From Bugula neritina (Eukaryota > Bryozoa > Gymnolaemata > Cheilostomatida > Bugulidae), in assembly GCA_964035545.1 (NCBI GenBank), contig OZ037769.1, forward strand, positions 12,204,633 through 12,268,632: a stretch of DNA of 64,000 nucleotides, written 5' to 3'. Below the pieces are notes generated by a model. It was given only the letters and a program-made list of their open reading frames with translations, was not told the DNA's origin and ran no database searches. Both the position numbers and the translations under genes were made by a program. Position 1 is the first letter of the stretch; the number at the start of each line of letters is the position of its first letter. Shown here one piece after another: positions 12,031-24,070 of the stretch.

Positions 12031-12183
12031 ACCTCAAGGTCCAAACCCCAAACCCCAAACCCACACACCCATTAATCCCAACCTTTAACCCCAACCCCAA
12101 AATCTAACCCTTAAACTCCAAACCCATTAAGACCCTTAAACCCCCAACCTTCAAACAAAATCCCCATCCCAAACCCCAAACCG
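12030..12183. repeat. Degenerate C-rich telomere-like tract
   Basis: About 150 bp of irregular units such as CCAAACCCCAAACCC, AACCCTTAAA and GACCCTTAAACCC lie on the plus strand. They recall the C-rich strand of (TTAGGG)n with heavy divergence. Directly after it, GTGCCATT recurs four times between 12188 and 12258, a second short degenerate repeat. Confidence 0.45.
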
Positions 12184-12259
12184 TGAAAATGTGCCATTTT
12201 ACCTACTTTTCCGATTGTGCCATTATTGCCTGTGCCATTGTTACCCGTGCCATTTTTAT

Positions 12260-13300
12260 CGGGCAATTTTTATAGGGGACACCACTATAAACTACTAAGC
12301 TCAGGATAAAAAAAGGAAATATTGCAAAATTCATATTTCATCAATTTTTAAAACTTTGCATAAAACCGCTGTGACTGACAAACATGTAGCATTGTATTTT
12401 ATAATAATATATTATTATAATCAAGTATGAGACATTATACTGTAATATCTACATTGTATATGCACAGCACATATTTGCAAAGTAATCATTTATATTAAAT
12501 GAAATAATGTTACTTATATCTTACCACTATACTTAAAATTTAAAGCAAGTTCAACACATCTCTAATAAAATACACTTTTCTTTTCAAGTGCCCATAACAA
12601 AGCGTGAAATTAAGTATTGGGCAACATTACTTTTAGAGGAAACAACTTCTTAATTAACATATTTGTGGTAAAAACAATGCAATGTTCTGAACAATCAAAA
12701 CAACTATTGTATTATAGATAGTTATATATATATACAGAAATTAGAGGTAATAGTAACAATGGACAATAAATTTCCTTATATGATTGCACTTTTCTCCCAA
12801 CTATTGCTAAAATTAATAGATTATTTAAATTAAGAAAAATGGAGGTACTGAATGATATTTATTATTTCAGTATTCCTTTATGGCAAACTATATGCGTATT
12901 TTTATTATCTTTTTGCATACTCTGCTTAGCGCTGCAGATAACTTTGTGTACTCATAAGTTTGAATTCAATAGGTTTTATTTATTTAAAACGCAACTTAGT
13001 TCTAGCAGGTAGATACTGAATTGTTTGAATATTGCAATATATAGTTGTTATTGAGACACTGGGAAGAGCAACAGTGAGGGAATTGATATCATTATTATTT
13101 TTTTGAAGCTCCTAAGTTCAAGTCATGTAATTTTATATTTCACAGTTTATTTATAGGAACATATTTTTTCAATAAAACTCATCTTCAAGTTTAAAAGTCT
13201 CTATTATTGTGAGAAGTATTCATAAATGAAAGAGTTTTTAAGTAGGCTAAACCTCAGACCATGCTGGCAATGTGGTCTGAGGGCTTTTACTGTAGCTCAG
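12260..13300. other. AT-rich intergenic stretch, nothing recognised
   Basis: No convincing reading frame, RNA gene or repeat end was found. Confidence 0.35.
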
Positions 13301-13310
13301 GAATAGTTGT

Positions 13311-13405
13311 GTACAGATGCTTTTCCTGACATCACCAGTGACTAGGGCATGAACCCCACGATGTGCGTCAGCATAGGCCCTAACTACAGGCTACAGCTGC
13401 TTCCT
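13311..13405 (-). repeat. tRNA-derived SINE, copy 2
   Basis: Read on the minus strand, it has a B-box-like GGGGTTCATGCCC followed by CACTGGTGATGTCAGGAAAA, the same body as the copies at 6222 and 46190-46350. The tRNA-like head is more decayed than in copy 1. Confidence 0.5.
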
Positions 13406-13579
13406 CCATTTATTACTATATACTATTATATTGTTTTAGATATAGTTTTAACAGTATAGTCTCTCCCTTCTTTATATTGCTGTAAGTTTTAACTGAAAAG
13501 TTATTGAACAAACATGTAACTTTTCAACTTTAGCTAAGCAGATATAAGCCAAGTCTAAATAATAAATTTTTAGATAGAC

Positions 13580-14450
13580 AAGTCATGAATCAGCAGAGGT
13601 GGCAGGAGATGTGGTGAAGGAGGGAAATTGTAATTTTTGTGAAAGAGAAGAAAATGGAACAGAAGATAAGCCTATTGAAAACGAAAACCCCAAGCGCGTG
13701 GAATAGCAGAAGTGGCAGGAGATGCGGTGGTGAATGAAGATCATAAATTTGAGGAAAGAGAAGAGAACGGAAAAGAAAAAGTTAGCCAAAAGAATGAAGT
13801 AGAACTTATTGATATAAAACCAAGAGAAAACGATAATGACAAAATTCTGAGTTAAGGTCAACTGAGAAGAAGGGACAGTGGAAGTAGCTGAAAGTGGTAA
13901 TGGGGGTTTTAATGGCAGTGATTGGTATTTCAATGACAAGCTTGTCCCAAAAGAAGAGATTGGAGTTGGAGTTGAGACCGAAGTTTCTGAGAAAAAAATA
14001 AAGCAAAGCTATAAGATGTGCCTGTAAAGAAAAGAGAAAGTGATAAGATCTGTATGAAGGGAGAAGTCAATTGATGAATTTAAAGAAGTCGAGGATGAAA
14101 ATAAAGTTTCAAACATTGAGAAAAGTAAACTGGTGAAAGAGGAAAATAAGCAAAATGGCAAAAGAATAATGCTGAAGGTAGAAATTGGTAATGAGATTGT
14201 GGAGAAAGAACTGATAGAGCAGAATAGAAAAACTGAGATGGTAGCAATTGGGAATGTAAATTTATAAGAAAGAACTTCAAGTAAATAAACCAGTAGAGAA
14301 CGCAGAAACTGAACAGGCAGAAGGCAGCAATAAAGCTTTGAAAGAAGTCAATAATTAAGTTGGAAAAAGCAAGGAAAGTGATGAAATAACAAAGTTAGCC
14401 AATGAAATTGGATTGGTAGAAGCTGGAGAAGAAATCAATACTTACGTCTA
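13580..14450 (+). pseudogene. Decayed Glu/Lys-rich repetitive coding sequence
   Basis: The plus strand is strikingly purine-rich and reads as acidic/basic low-complexity protein broken by stops and frame changes. Two related units begin AEVAGDVVKEGN (near 13591) and AEVAGDAVVNEDHKFEE (near 13707), and each runs into an EREENG-type segment. A later open stretch (14072-14266) contains EVEDENKVSNIEKSKLVKEE and ends at a TAA. The pattern looks like a charged, coiled or disordered protein encoded by internal repeats that has decayed, or exons of one whose introns I cannot place. I do not recognise the family. Confidence 0.35.
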
Positions 14451-15030
14451 ACGGATATAATAATGGTGAGGTAGGTAGTGTTCGAAATAAATACATAAAC
14501 TTATATCACTTTTATATAGCATCTGAAAATTAAATAGTATATTGTAGAAAGAGAGAAAGAGAAAGGAGAAAGAGTGGCAAGAGAAGATAATTCCAGAAAG
14601 AGCAGACTGAGTAAGTTTCTACAAAGGATGTGCTGCTGTGCACCAGAGAGTTACTGATAAAATTTTTCTTTGTCTAAATATTGTGTGCTTTTCTATTTTT
14701 TGTTAGTATATAGAATAATAATCCTATAATATAGTGTTATACATACTGTATATTACAATCCTTTAAATAGTAAATGTTTTTATTGGTGCAAACACTTGAA
14801 AAGAATAATCATTCTCTTTATCTCCAATGGCGGATAAATGATAGTATGTCTCCCCTTATATATATGCTGCGTTATAGTGAAATAGATCATAATATTAATC
14901 TAAAACTTTATTGCAAAGCAGTGCATAGTATGTAAAAACATACAAATCAAATTTAATAGCTTAAATATTTAGCATAAAATATAGAAATTAAAAAGCTGCG
15001 TATTAGATAATATAAAATATCATGAAGTAC
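14451..15030. other. Intergenic stretch before LINE remnant, nothing recognised
   Basis: AT-rich sequence with a GAGAAAGAGAAAGGAGAAAG purine run near 14554. No gene is visible. Confidence 0.35.
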
Positions 15031-15039
15031 CAGAAGTTA

Positions 15040-16075
15040 TATATATGAAATAAGGTGTTCCATCACACTTGATTAAGCTGATCCAGCAGTTCCATATCGC
15101 GATGGAAGCACATATATCAAGCAAAGGCCAGCTGTCACCACCATTTGCCGTCAATAAAGAAGTAAAACAAGGCCGTGTTCTTGCGCCTACATTATATAGC
15201 AAATACCTAGCAGCGGTACTTGACGAAGCATTCTCCGACACCACACAGGGTATCTATCTGCAAACCAGACCTGGAGCTAATCTATTCAACCTCGCTCTTT
15301 TCAAGTCTAAGAGTCGTACACGCTTCGTAAATTGATGTACGCGGATGACACAGCACTAATAGCACACAGCTTGGAGGATATGCAAGTGGTTACATCACGC
15401 TTTGCTAAAGCTGCCCATGACTTTGGATTGTGTATAAATATGCGTAAAACAGAGGTCATGTACCAACCATGTGCACATACAACTGAAAGATCTGGCAATA
15501 TCCAAATTGAGGACCAACCGCTTGAGAATGCAAGCAGGTTTACATATCTTGGCAGCACGATTACCCATGACGGAAGTCTAGAGCTTCAGTTGCATTTGGG
15601 CGACTAAGAGAAATACTCTGGAACAACAATGATGTGACAATCAGAGTAAAATGTCAAGTCTACAGAGCTATTGTTCTGACCACCTTACTTTACGGCTCTG
15701 AGACTTGGACGCTATACAAATCTCAAGTTAGAAAACTTAACAGTTTTATGATGAAGCAGTTGAGGTCCATCATGAATGTTAAATGATGGCACAAATCTCC
15801 AAAACTGAATTTCTGCAACGTGTAAAGTTAGCACCAATATATGACCAAGTAATAATTCGGAACCTTAAATGGGCGGGTCAAATTGGATGAACATGGATGA
15901 ACATCGACTACCCAAGCAGATGCTATTCTCCCAACTGGTGCCTGGCCATAGAAAACGAAGACGTCCTAAGTTAGGATATAAAGACACCATCAAAAGACAC
16001 CTCAATTAGAGAAGGGTATCGATGTCTAATCCAACGTTAGTCATAGTCGTTTTCGACTGACTGCTTAGTGAGTGA
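15040..16075 (+). mobile_element. Non-LTR retrotransposon remnant: RT middle and C-terminal part
   Basis: The plus strand reads LIKLIQQFHIAMEAHISSKG, then FAVNKEVKQGRVLAPTLYS (RT motif with Q-G-x-x-L-A-P-T-L), and after a frame change LMYADDTALIAHS (catalytic YADD). It continues with FGLCINMRKTEVMYQP, FTYLGSTITHDG, LTTLLYGSETWTLYKSQ and WAGQIG. This is the LINE family with an APE-type endonuclease often mis-annotated as 'craniofacial development protein 2'. Several frame changes and stops make it inactive. It is 5' truncated and ends in a long TA-rich microsatellite beginning at 16076, which may have grown from its tail. Confidence 0.75.
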
Positions 16076-16080
16076 TATAT

Positions 16081-16116
<36 letters not shown>

Positions 16117-16177
16117 CACGTATATATATATATATATGTATATATACGTATATATATATATATATATGTATATATAC

Positions 16178-16228
<51 letters not shown>

Positions 16229-16246
16229 CGTATATATATGTGTGTA
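16076..16246. repeat. (TA)n microsatellite with TATATACG interruptions
   Basis: Nearly pure TA repeats interrupted by ATATACGTATAT and TGTATATA units. The tract is self-complementary and follows directly on the LINE 3' end. Tyr/Ile-rich reading frames through it are artefacts. Confidence 0.85.
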
Positions 16247-16504
16247 TGTATCCCAATTTGGTACAGCAGCTGTTTTAGGATTTGTCCCCTCATCAGCACA
16301 GAACAGAGTACCATGGCCCACACCTTCGCAATAGTAGAAACTTATAGTTTTACTAAAGCATATTTAAAAGGTGTGTAAAACCAAGCCAGAGAGCTCAAGT
16401 GACTCTAGGGGGTCACCTAGGAGTCACGAGCCTTGCTAAATGCTAGCAGTTTGAGTTTGTGACCAGGGTTAAAGTGCTCAATTACTTAATGTCATTGCTG
16501 AGCA

Positions 16505-16505
<1 letters not shown>

Positions 16506-16543
<38 letters not shown>
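16506..16543. repeat. (TA)n microsatellite at the edge of the duplicated SDR block
   Basis: About 38 bp of TA repeat immediately precede the start of homology with 24636 onward. Confidence 0.7.
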
Positions 16544-16546
<3 letters not shown>

Positions 16547-18983
16547 TCTATATAAATACCCTTATATTACTGAAATACTTTTACAAATGTAAAAGTATGC
16601 ATGCAGGTACAATTGGCTTGTATAAGGGACATTCTTGACATATTTTACATACAGTAGTTGAAATAGGATAATGTATCAGTCATATATGAAAGCTAGTAGT
16701 TTACAAAGTTATAGGTGGGCAAATTTTACAAAATGCTCTTGAATGATTTGTCTTAGATTTGTTTTCTTTTTCCTTTCTCTGAACTCACAAGCAACAAAGT
16801 CCATTGAAAGATGATTAATGATAAATTAAACACATATAAAATTGAGTTATATATTTGTTAAATTATATATTATATACCAATATTGCATAATCATATTATA
16901 ATTAATTTAATGGCAACCTTCTTTTAATTCGTGTATCCCTAGGAACCATAAACCAATTGAATAAATTAAACAACAAATAACTTAAAATGTAATGCTACAT
17001 ATGTAAGTTTAACAATGTTTAAACAAGTTTCAATCATACAACATATATATAAGATATAAAATGTGGCGACACTAGTAATTGCAAAAAGAAAATTATAAGT
17101 TTCGATTTTTCAAGCAGATCAGAGGGTTAATCAGAAGGGAGTTAGTAAATTTCAATTTGAAAATAAGATTAGCTCGTTACCAAAATCATATTAAATAGTC
17201 AGTTTTTTCTCATCGCCATCAGTAAAATGCAAAATAGAGTTTGGGGCAGTTGGGTACGAATATTATCAAATTATTTTACAAGGTGTAAAATATAAATATA
17301 TTAGCTCCAGAGATAATGCAAAACTATAAAATAGATAATAACCAACACCAACATACAGTAGCTTATAAGCCAGAATATTTAACACACAGAGCCCATATCT
17401 TCTCTTTGTGGTCTGAATTCAGCACCTCAGCAGCTTCTGGTGTAGGCTTGGAGCGATGATAGAATAGACCGCAGGTCTTGGTCTCTTCATCCACACACAT
17501 GGAGACGATTCTCTTCCTCCCTTCAGATACAGGGCTGGTCTTGACCAGAGCTCTCCCAACAAACGAATCCAGAATAGACATCATGATGGACCTTTGAAAT
17601 AAGACCAGCCAAAACTCATATGTATGCAGATAATAACTTCATATTACAACTACCTTTCACAAGGTGAGTGCAATCAATGAAACTCCTTAATAAAATGCAG
17701 ATTACAGTTGCCAAATTGAAATTCATGCCGGTTTCACAATTTATTTCTTCCTAGTATGGGGCTATACCATGCCATAAGTGATTTGGCAAATTTCAAAATT
17801 GAAAATGGATATCGAAATCCATTCAAATTCATTCAGAAACTTATCATCCAAAGACTTCTACTAAATTTCTAAACTCTAGTGTTGTATACTAGTTGAGAAC
17901 TTGTTATTTATACCCAGTTTTAATAATATAAACGACAACGAATTGGCCTGAAGACTAACTATTATACTTCGAAATAGTTTTTTATTTTAGTTTAGCCAAT
18001 TATTAATTAATATTTACTAACCCAAAGCGTGAAGTGACACTGTCCCTAGCTAAGCTGGTACTAGGAATGAAGCCTGGACAGAGGGTATTGATGATCACAT
18101 TGGACCCCTCAAGTTGCTTCGCCATCTCGTTACTCCAAAGGTTTAGGGCCAACTTGGAGTTTCTGTAGGATTGCAGTCCACTCACATAATGACCTTCTTC
18201 TGTTAACATCAGGTCATCAATGTAAAATGGCCGCTTGCTGTTATCTTGTTTAAACATAACAGTAATAGACGATGAAACATTTACTATTCTTGATGGTGAT
18301 TCTTTAGTTCCAGTGGCTTTGAGCTCATCCAGTAGAAGGTTGGTTAGCAAAAAGGGGCCCATACAATTGACTGTCATGGTAACCTCATAGCTCGGATCAT
18401 TTCTAGCCATTTGACGGTCAGCGGATGAATATTTCATGAAAAGGCCAGCGTTATTCACGAGAATATCTAACTTTTTTCCGGTTGATTTAAATTTTTCAAC
18501 AAAATCTCGAACAGACTGCGGATCGGAGAGCTCCACAGTCAGGTACATGACACTAGCATCTGGCACTTCAGCCTTTATAGCTGCCACAGTCGCCTCCCCT
18601 TTCGAATCATCACGAGTTGTGACAACTACATCGTGCCCTAACTCACACAGACCTTTGGCTGCTTCAAGGCCAATACCACAATTAGCTCCAGTTATTATTA
18701 TTACTTTTTTCTCCATTTCTGAAAAATAAAATATGAAAATGGTAAGATAGAACTCTCACATAATTTTACAAAACAGTGTTCTTTTTCTAGCTAAAAAGGC
18801 TAGAATTTGGGTGATTAAAAAATTCAATTGAAGTGTGAGAAAAATTTAGACCAGAAAATTTTGACTAAAAGCAAATAGCAATAACATATGAGAATAAAAT
18901 TAATTGCCAGGCCATAATCATGCTAACACAACTCCAAACATGCAAAATTTTCAGCACAATTCAATTAATGTTAAACCAGTACA
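16543..18983. repeat. Duplicated block, copy 1 (carries SDR gene 1)
   Basis: The block beginning TTATATTCTATATAAATACC matches 24636-27524 along its length, including non-coding 3' sequence, both SDR exons, the intron and about 250 bp upstream of the SDR start (as far as the TTAAACCAG motif at 18973). Only the second copy contains the inverted-repeat element at 26881-27270. Confidence 0.75.
17363..18716 (-). CDS. Short-chain dehydrogenase/reductase, retinol-dehydrogenase-like, copy 1
   Basis: Exon 1 is 18716-18018 and exon 2 is 17614-17363, joined in phase 0 over an intron with GTAAAT..GAG ends; 316 residues, typical of RDH11-14-type SDRs. The NAD(P)-binding motif TGANCGIG lies near residues 8-15, LVNNAG near 85-90, the catalytic Ser in IVNVSSS near 145, and the catalytic YRNSK near residue 184. 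The C-terminal exon contains TKTCGLFYHRSKPTPEA and KIWALCVKYSGL, as expected for the family. It should reduce or oxidise a retinoid or other carbonyl compound; the substrate is not readable. There is no N-terminal membrane anchor before the Rossmann motif. A TTTATTTTTCAG acceptor sits two bases before the ATG, so an upstream untranslated or short coding exon is likely. Confidence 0.85.
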
Positions 18984-20840
18984 TAAGACTACTGATACAG
19001 TATTTTGCAAACCTCCAAAACTGCCCAATAAATGTTAGCCTACTGAGCAGAGTATAGACTATAGATATGACATTCTGCAAGTCATGCAACCATGTGACTC
19101 TGACACAGTATTACCCATGATGCAATAGCGCAGTCACTTATTGGGACATAAGATTGACATGTTAGTTAGTACACATTGCGCTTTTGTCTTACACAACGTG
19201 ATGATTGCCAAGGATTTAAGCGATATTATCTAAACTAGACAAAAAAGTTGATACTTAATATAAAAAATGAACTAGATGTAAGTTATTAAGTATGAAAATA
19301 ACAAGTGCAATATACGATACAAAAAATCAATAAACTACGTGGAAAACATCATTACTACCAAGATTCAGAGTCTGACAGAATTTTTCAGTATAAAAAGAGA
19401 AATTTATATGCAGTAAACATGCTAGTTTTTACATAGAGCTGGTTCTAGCAGATATAAATAGATGCAACGTGTCTTTAAAAAAGACCAGAAAGTATATTGG
19501 TATTGCAGCATAATAAAATTTTATACAGGTTTTTAATTTTAGCTGTAAGTTAGAAATTCCTTATGAAATAACTAAATGAAATACATACTAATTTACACTG
19601 CAAACTTTAATTATACAGCAATAATATTGATTATTATGCCCAAAGCTTAGGTCAATAATGGCATCTACTAGCATATAAAATAGTTGCAGTACTAATAATA
19701 TAAGCAACTCTGTCAGCCTGCTATCAAGTCACCATTACTCACTACCAGTGTTCAAGAAATATAACCAAGATATTAATAAAAGTTGTTGTTCTATTGCTGC
19801 ATAACTGTTTAGACTCTAGACTGATAGTGCTTTCCATTAAACCTACACCATAAAATGTAGAACCAAAAGTGGGTTTTTATCAAAGTTTTGAGGGTACATG
19901 TGCCATGTTTTTTAACAATATTTTACCAAAGCAGATTTTAATTTTTATTACAATCAAATATAAGTAAAACAACAAAACTGCAGTCATCTTGAGATTTCAA
20001 TAAAATATCAAATTGACCAGTTTCATACTAATGGCCATTCAATTTCTAAAATATTTTTTTAATGAAAACCATATTTTTTTAATATGTGAGTGAACTTAAA
20101 TTAGCTGTTTTTAATCTGTTTATAAATTAAATTAAACAAAAATTTGCAGCTATTCACCATTATCTCTTACTGAAAAGAAACTTTACCATCAAAATTTGCT
20201 GTATAACTAATTCAACAACTCTTCCAATTTCTGTGTAGGGAAAATTTTTAGATTGCATATTATTTTTCAGATACTGGCGGTCTTTAGTAGTAAAAAAGTC
20301 AAGTGTATCCCCTAATAGCAAGTTTCTTCAAAACAATTTGTATACATAAAACAAAAATAATCTGTTGGTTGATTATGACAGCTGCTTCTATGTCTAGTAT
20401 ACAAAAAGATGGCAGTGATAAAAAATGACTGATGGTAGAAGTGCCAAATAGTAATCAATTACACCAACTCTATCAACTCCGACTATAGTTTCACTAAACT
20501 ATATTCTAAATATTTACAAAAAATATTACATAAATGATGCTAAACTGTTTATTAAGATCAATTTTTAACTTTATCACGTTATTATAAATACGTATATTCA
20601 AGGGCAGATAGAATAAATAAAACATTTACTACGGGTTTATCAACTCCATATGCTTTTAAGCACAGGATGCCCATATGAAGACATTAATTTATTGTTAGGT
20701 ATGCTGTGAAGATATATAAAATATACAAAATACATAACAATATCAATTGCCGAGTGTCTCACTGACCAATAGATACATCTATAATGATCATCAAAACTCT
20801 CAACACATATATTATGATTATATTACTCCAACTATATATT
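18984..20840. other. AT-rich intergenic stretch, nothing recognised
   Basis: It lies beyond the end of the duplicated block. I see no coding frame, RNA gene or clear repeat boundary. Confidence 0.35.
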
Positions 20841-20849
20841 CGTAAATGA

Positions 20850-22560
20850 ATGAAGGTGGTGGTGGTGAATGGATTATGGAGACACTTAATGAGCTACCTG
20901 GATCCATTCACCAAGGGCTGTGAGGTGACAACTCTGAAGGGAGTCAGTGACTAGCCAAGACTTTATACCTACCTCCCCGCGATCACCACCGGTAACAGGA
21001 CTTCATCCAGGCTAAAGGTATAAATATCCAAGGGATGATAACCTCGACTACAAACCCAGACATGTGACAATCTGTTAGGGCATGATGAACACATTACACC
21101 GTAGCCAGTCGCTGCAACTGATGCACTGCTCTGTTCATCTTGAAACAACCTTGCCAGCTCAGCATAGTGCATCAGTGAAGAGGGCTTCATTATCAACTGG
21201 CAAAACATAGTGCTGCTTGACAAACTATTGCCAGCAAAACCCTGTAAATTCATGAACTCTAACAAGAAAAAATACACATACTGACAGGACGGCGCCCAGG
21301 ATAAAAAAAGGTCCAGAAGTACATGGATCTAAAATTTGCGACATAGTACATACGAACCATGCTAGATCGAAAAACAGGAAGAGACCATAACGTAAGAGTG
21401 CAATAGTAGCAAGTCAGTTAGAAATGCATAACATTGATATAGCTGTTCTGAGTGAAGTGGGGTTCTCGGATGCCAGTTCTATGAGAGAAGCAGGATACAC
21501 GATTTTCTGGAGCAGCAAACCAGATGATGAGGTCTGGGAGCATGGTGTAGCAATTGCATTGAAAATGGTTTGATATCAAAACTGTCAGAAGATCTAAAAC
21601 CAGTGAATGAAAGGATGATAAAACTCCAGTTATTACTGACCCAAAATAGACACTGTACTGTAATATCAGTATATGCACCCACTATGACCAACAGTGTAGA
21701 CAATATCAATCAGTTTCATGCTCGGCTCAATGAAACACTTGGTAAAATCTAAAACTCCGACAAAATTATGTTGCTTGGTGACTTTAACGCTCGTATCGGC
21801 AGTGACTGTAACACCTGGGGAGACGTCATTTGGCAGTTCGAAACAGGCAAGTCCAATTCCAAAGATGGACTTCTTCTTGACACATGTATTAAACACCAGA
21901 TAGTCATCACAAATACATTTTCAAACACAAAGACGCGCATAAGCACTTTTGGATGCATGCAAGATCAACGTATTGGCATCTGATAGATTTCATCATTACT
22001 CGGCAACTTGATTTGAATGACTTTCTGGATACCTATGCAGTAAGAGCAGCAAATTGTAGCACCGACGGTATTATTATCAGATCAACAACCAGGATGAAGA
22101 TGCATAAGCTGTTTAAGAAGAAAGGTAAAAAGCTGGTTAGAAAGCTTGAAATCTCTAAACTGAAAAATGTCAAAATCTGCAATGAGTTAGAGACAAATCT
22201 CAACAAACAACTTACTCAGAAAGATAAAACAGTAAAAGATATATGGTCATCATTCAGATATACTGTGTAGTGTACATCATCGGAGGTACTCGGCTGTGTC
22301 ACCAAAAGAACTGACAATTGGTTTGACGAAATCAGCAATGAGATCAAGTTGCTAATTGACTATCCAAAGAAACCATATACTCCAAGCTCTGTGAGGGATC
22401 ATGTGGAATTGGCACACCAAAGCTCAGATTTAAGAACACTGTTGAGCAAAACCTCAAGGCTAAGAAGATCTCAATAGGCCGTTGGCATATGCAAAGCAAG
22501 CAGGAGGCAGTTGGAGATCAATGATACACAGGAAACAGTCGTTGTAACTGACAGACAGCT
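20850..22560 (+). mobile_element. Non-LTR retrotransposon remnant: endonuclease and linker part
   Basis: From about 21355 the plus strand reads TMLDRKTG and then, across frame changes, IDIAVLSEVGFSDASSMREA, AGYTIFWSSKPDDE and HCTVISVYAPTM. Next come IMLLGDFNARIGSD and LLLDTCIKHQIVITNTF, an APE-type endonuclease (the GDFNAR box). After a stop, NWFDEISNEIKLLIDYPKK marks the linker before the RT. Sequence at 20850-21350 upstream may be the element's 5' region. It is the same LINE family as 15040-16075, but holds the N-terminal part and lacks the RT, so it is a separate broken copy or a rearranged piece. Multiple stops and shifts make it inactive. Confidence 0.7.
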
Positions 22561-22599
22561 AATCAATCAATACAATACAGTTACAGTAAAAATAGATTT

Positions 22600-22930
22600 A
22601 TGTATTACTATGACTATGGGTATGCTGCTCATAGCCATAGCGTTACAAATAGTATAGGACTAAGTATTAGTATCTCTATTAGTATAAGTATTAGCCAAAA
22701 TGACTATTATATTTATGGGTATTATAACATAATTAATTTGTATATAATAAAATATATTAATACAATTACTTTTATCTAGGTTAAGATAAAGATATGACCA
22801 TATTAATATTGACTTTACACTATTAGTAATAGTATTACTATAACTCATACTATAAGTATAATGTATATTGTATTGCTAAATATTATTATTAATATTATTA
22901 TAGCTATAACCATAATCATAGTGATAATTG
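22600..22930. repeat. Low-complexity TATAGTAT/ATTAGTAT-type tract
   Basis: Short self-complementary words (AGTATTAGTAT, ACTATAAGTATA, TTATTATTAATATTATTATA) dominate. A similar tract lies at 29440-29960, near the second copy of the repeat described at 23570. Confidence 0.5.
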
Positions 22931-23569
22931 ATAATTCTAAACTCATAACACAAACTTAAATTTAAATCCAATTCCTAATTTCAGATTCGTTATGATATTG
23001 ATAGATTTGAAGTGAGATCTATAAATAAATTTCAAGTTAGCCACTTCTAATTTCTACTAAAGCTTAATAATTATGATGAAAATAAAAGTCTATAATTTGA
23101 AGATCATAATAATAATCATAATGATAATCAGTATAATCATTTAACTCTATTTGTAATTTAATTTTCATAACAATTGTAGTAACATATATTGAAATGGGCT
23201 TTACAGTTTTTAACCCAATCATGAGTGATGATGATGATCATCATCATCATGATCATTAACATTAATAAGCTTCACTTATTCTTAAGTAAAAATTAAATGC
23301 TCCCAACCTTAAATTTATGTATAAATTAAAATTTACGACAATTATGAAATTAAATAATATTTATCATTTATTTATTTTATTCGTCTACTTAGTCATCACA
23401 AACTGATCATTTGAAATTGAATTATGATAAGTATCAGTATGAGTATGGCTATACTCATAGTCATACTGATACTCAACTTATCGATGATAAATCATGAATC
23501 AACCTTCATATGAATACGAATATAAATACCATCTTGGTTTATTCATGATTTGATCAATGATTCAATCAA

Positions 23570-24070
23570 TATAAATATTATCAAATTCAATCGAAAGTGA
23601 AAGTAAAGCCTAAGGCTAAAGGTTAAATCAGAGTCAAAGTGAGAAACTCAAACTGAAAATCAAAAATTAAAATTGAATGAATCGGAATAAATTAGAGATA
23701 AAATTCATTGAAATTTAATTAAAGTACTAAACTATAAAGTATAAAACCAATACGCTTTCAAAACATAACGACACTTGATCATATTATAATAAATATAACA
23801 ATAGCTATAAGCATAAAATAAAACGGTTAGAAGATAATTAATATATTATTCTTTAGCTATCGTCGCAGTAGGCGTAACCATGATTGCCCAGCCTCTCAGA
23901 ACCACCCAATGATTGAAATAGAACTGAGGAGTTGAACTTCGACTCCTTCAACTGTTGAAGTCTTGCATGACAGACTCAGTACAAATGAAAGGAAAAACAA
24001 CTTCACAAAAATGTAAGTATGTTACTACAGTCTATTGACCTTAGGACCGACCTAGTATAACTTAATGCGC
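23570..24070. repeat. Dispersed repeat, copy 1
   Basis: It is homologous, in the same orientation, to 28610-29180. The best conserved core is TTCTTTAGCTATCGTCG followed by GTAGGCGTAACCAT, ATTGCCCAGCCTC and CAGAACCACCCAA (23852-23914, matching 28971-29041), then a TCTATTGACCTT/TTTATTGACCTT motif. I do not recognise the class; it may be a decayed DNA transposon. Confidence 0.5.

Noticed and set aside
16006-16378. Tyr/Ile-rich frames over the TA repeat
   Set aside because: Microsatellite translation only.
18436-18729. 97-codon plus-strand frame (also at 26568-26861)
   Set aside because: Antisense shadow of the SDR exon; conserved only because the SDR coding strand is conserved.
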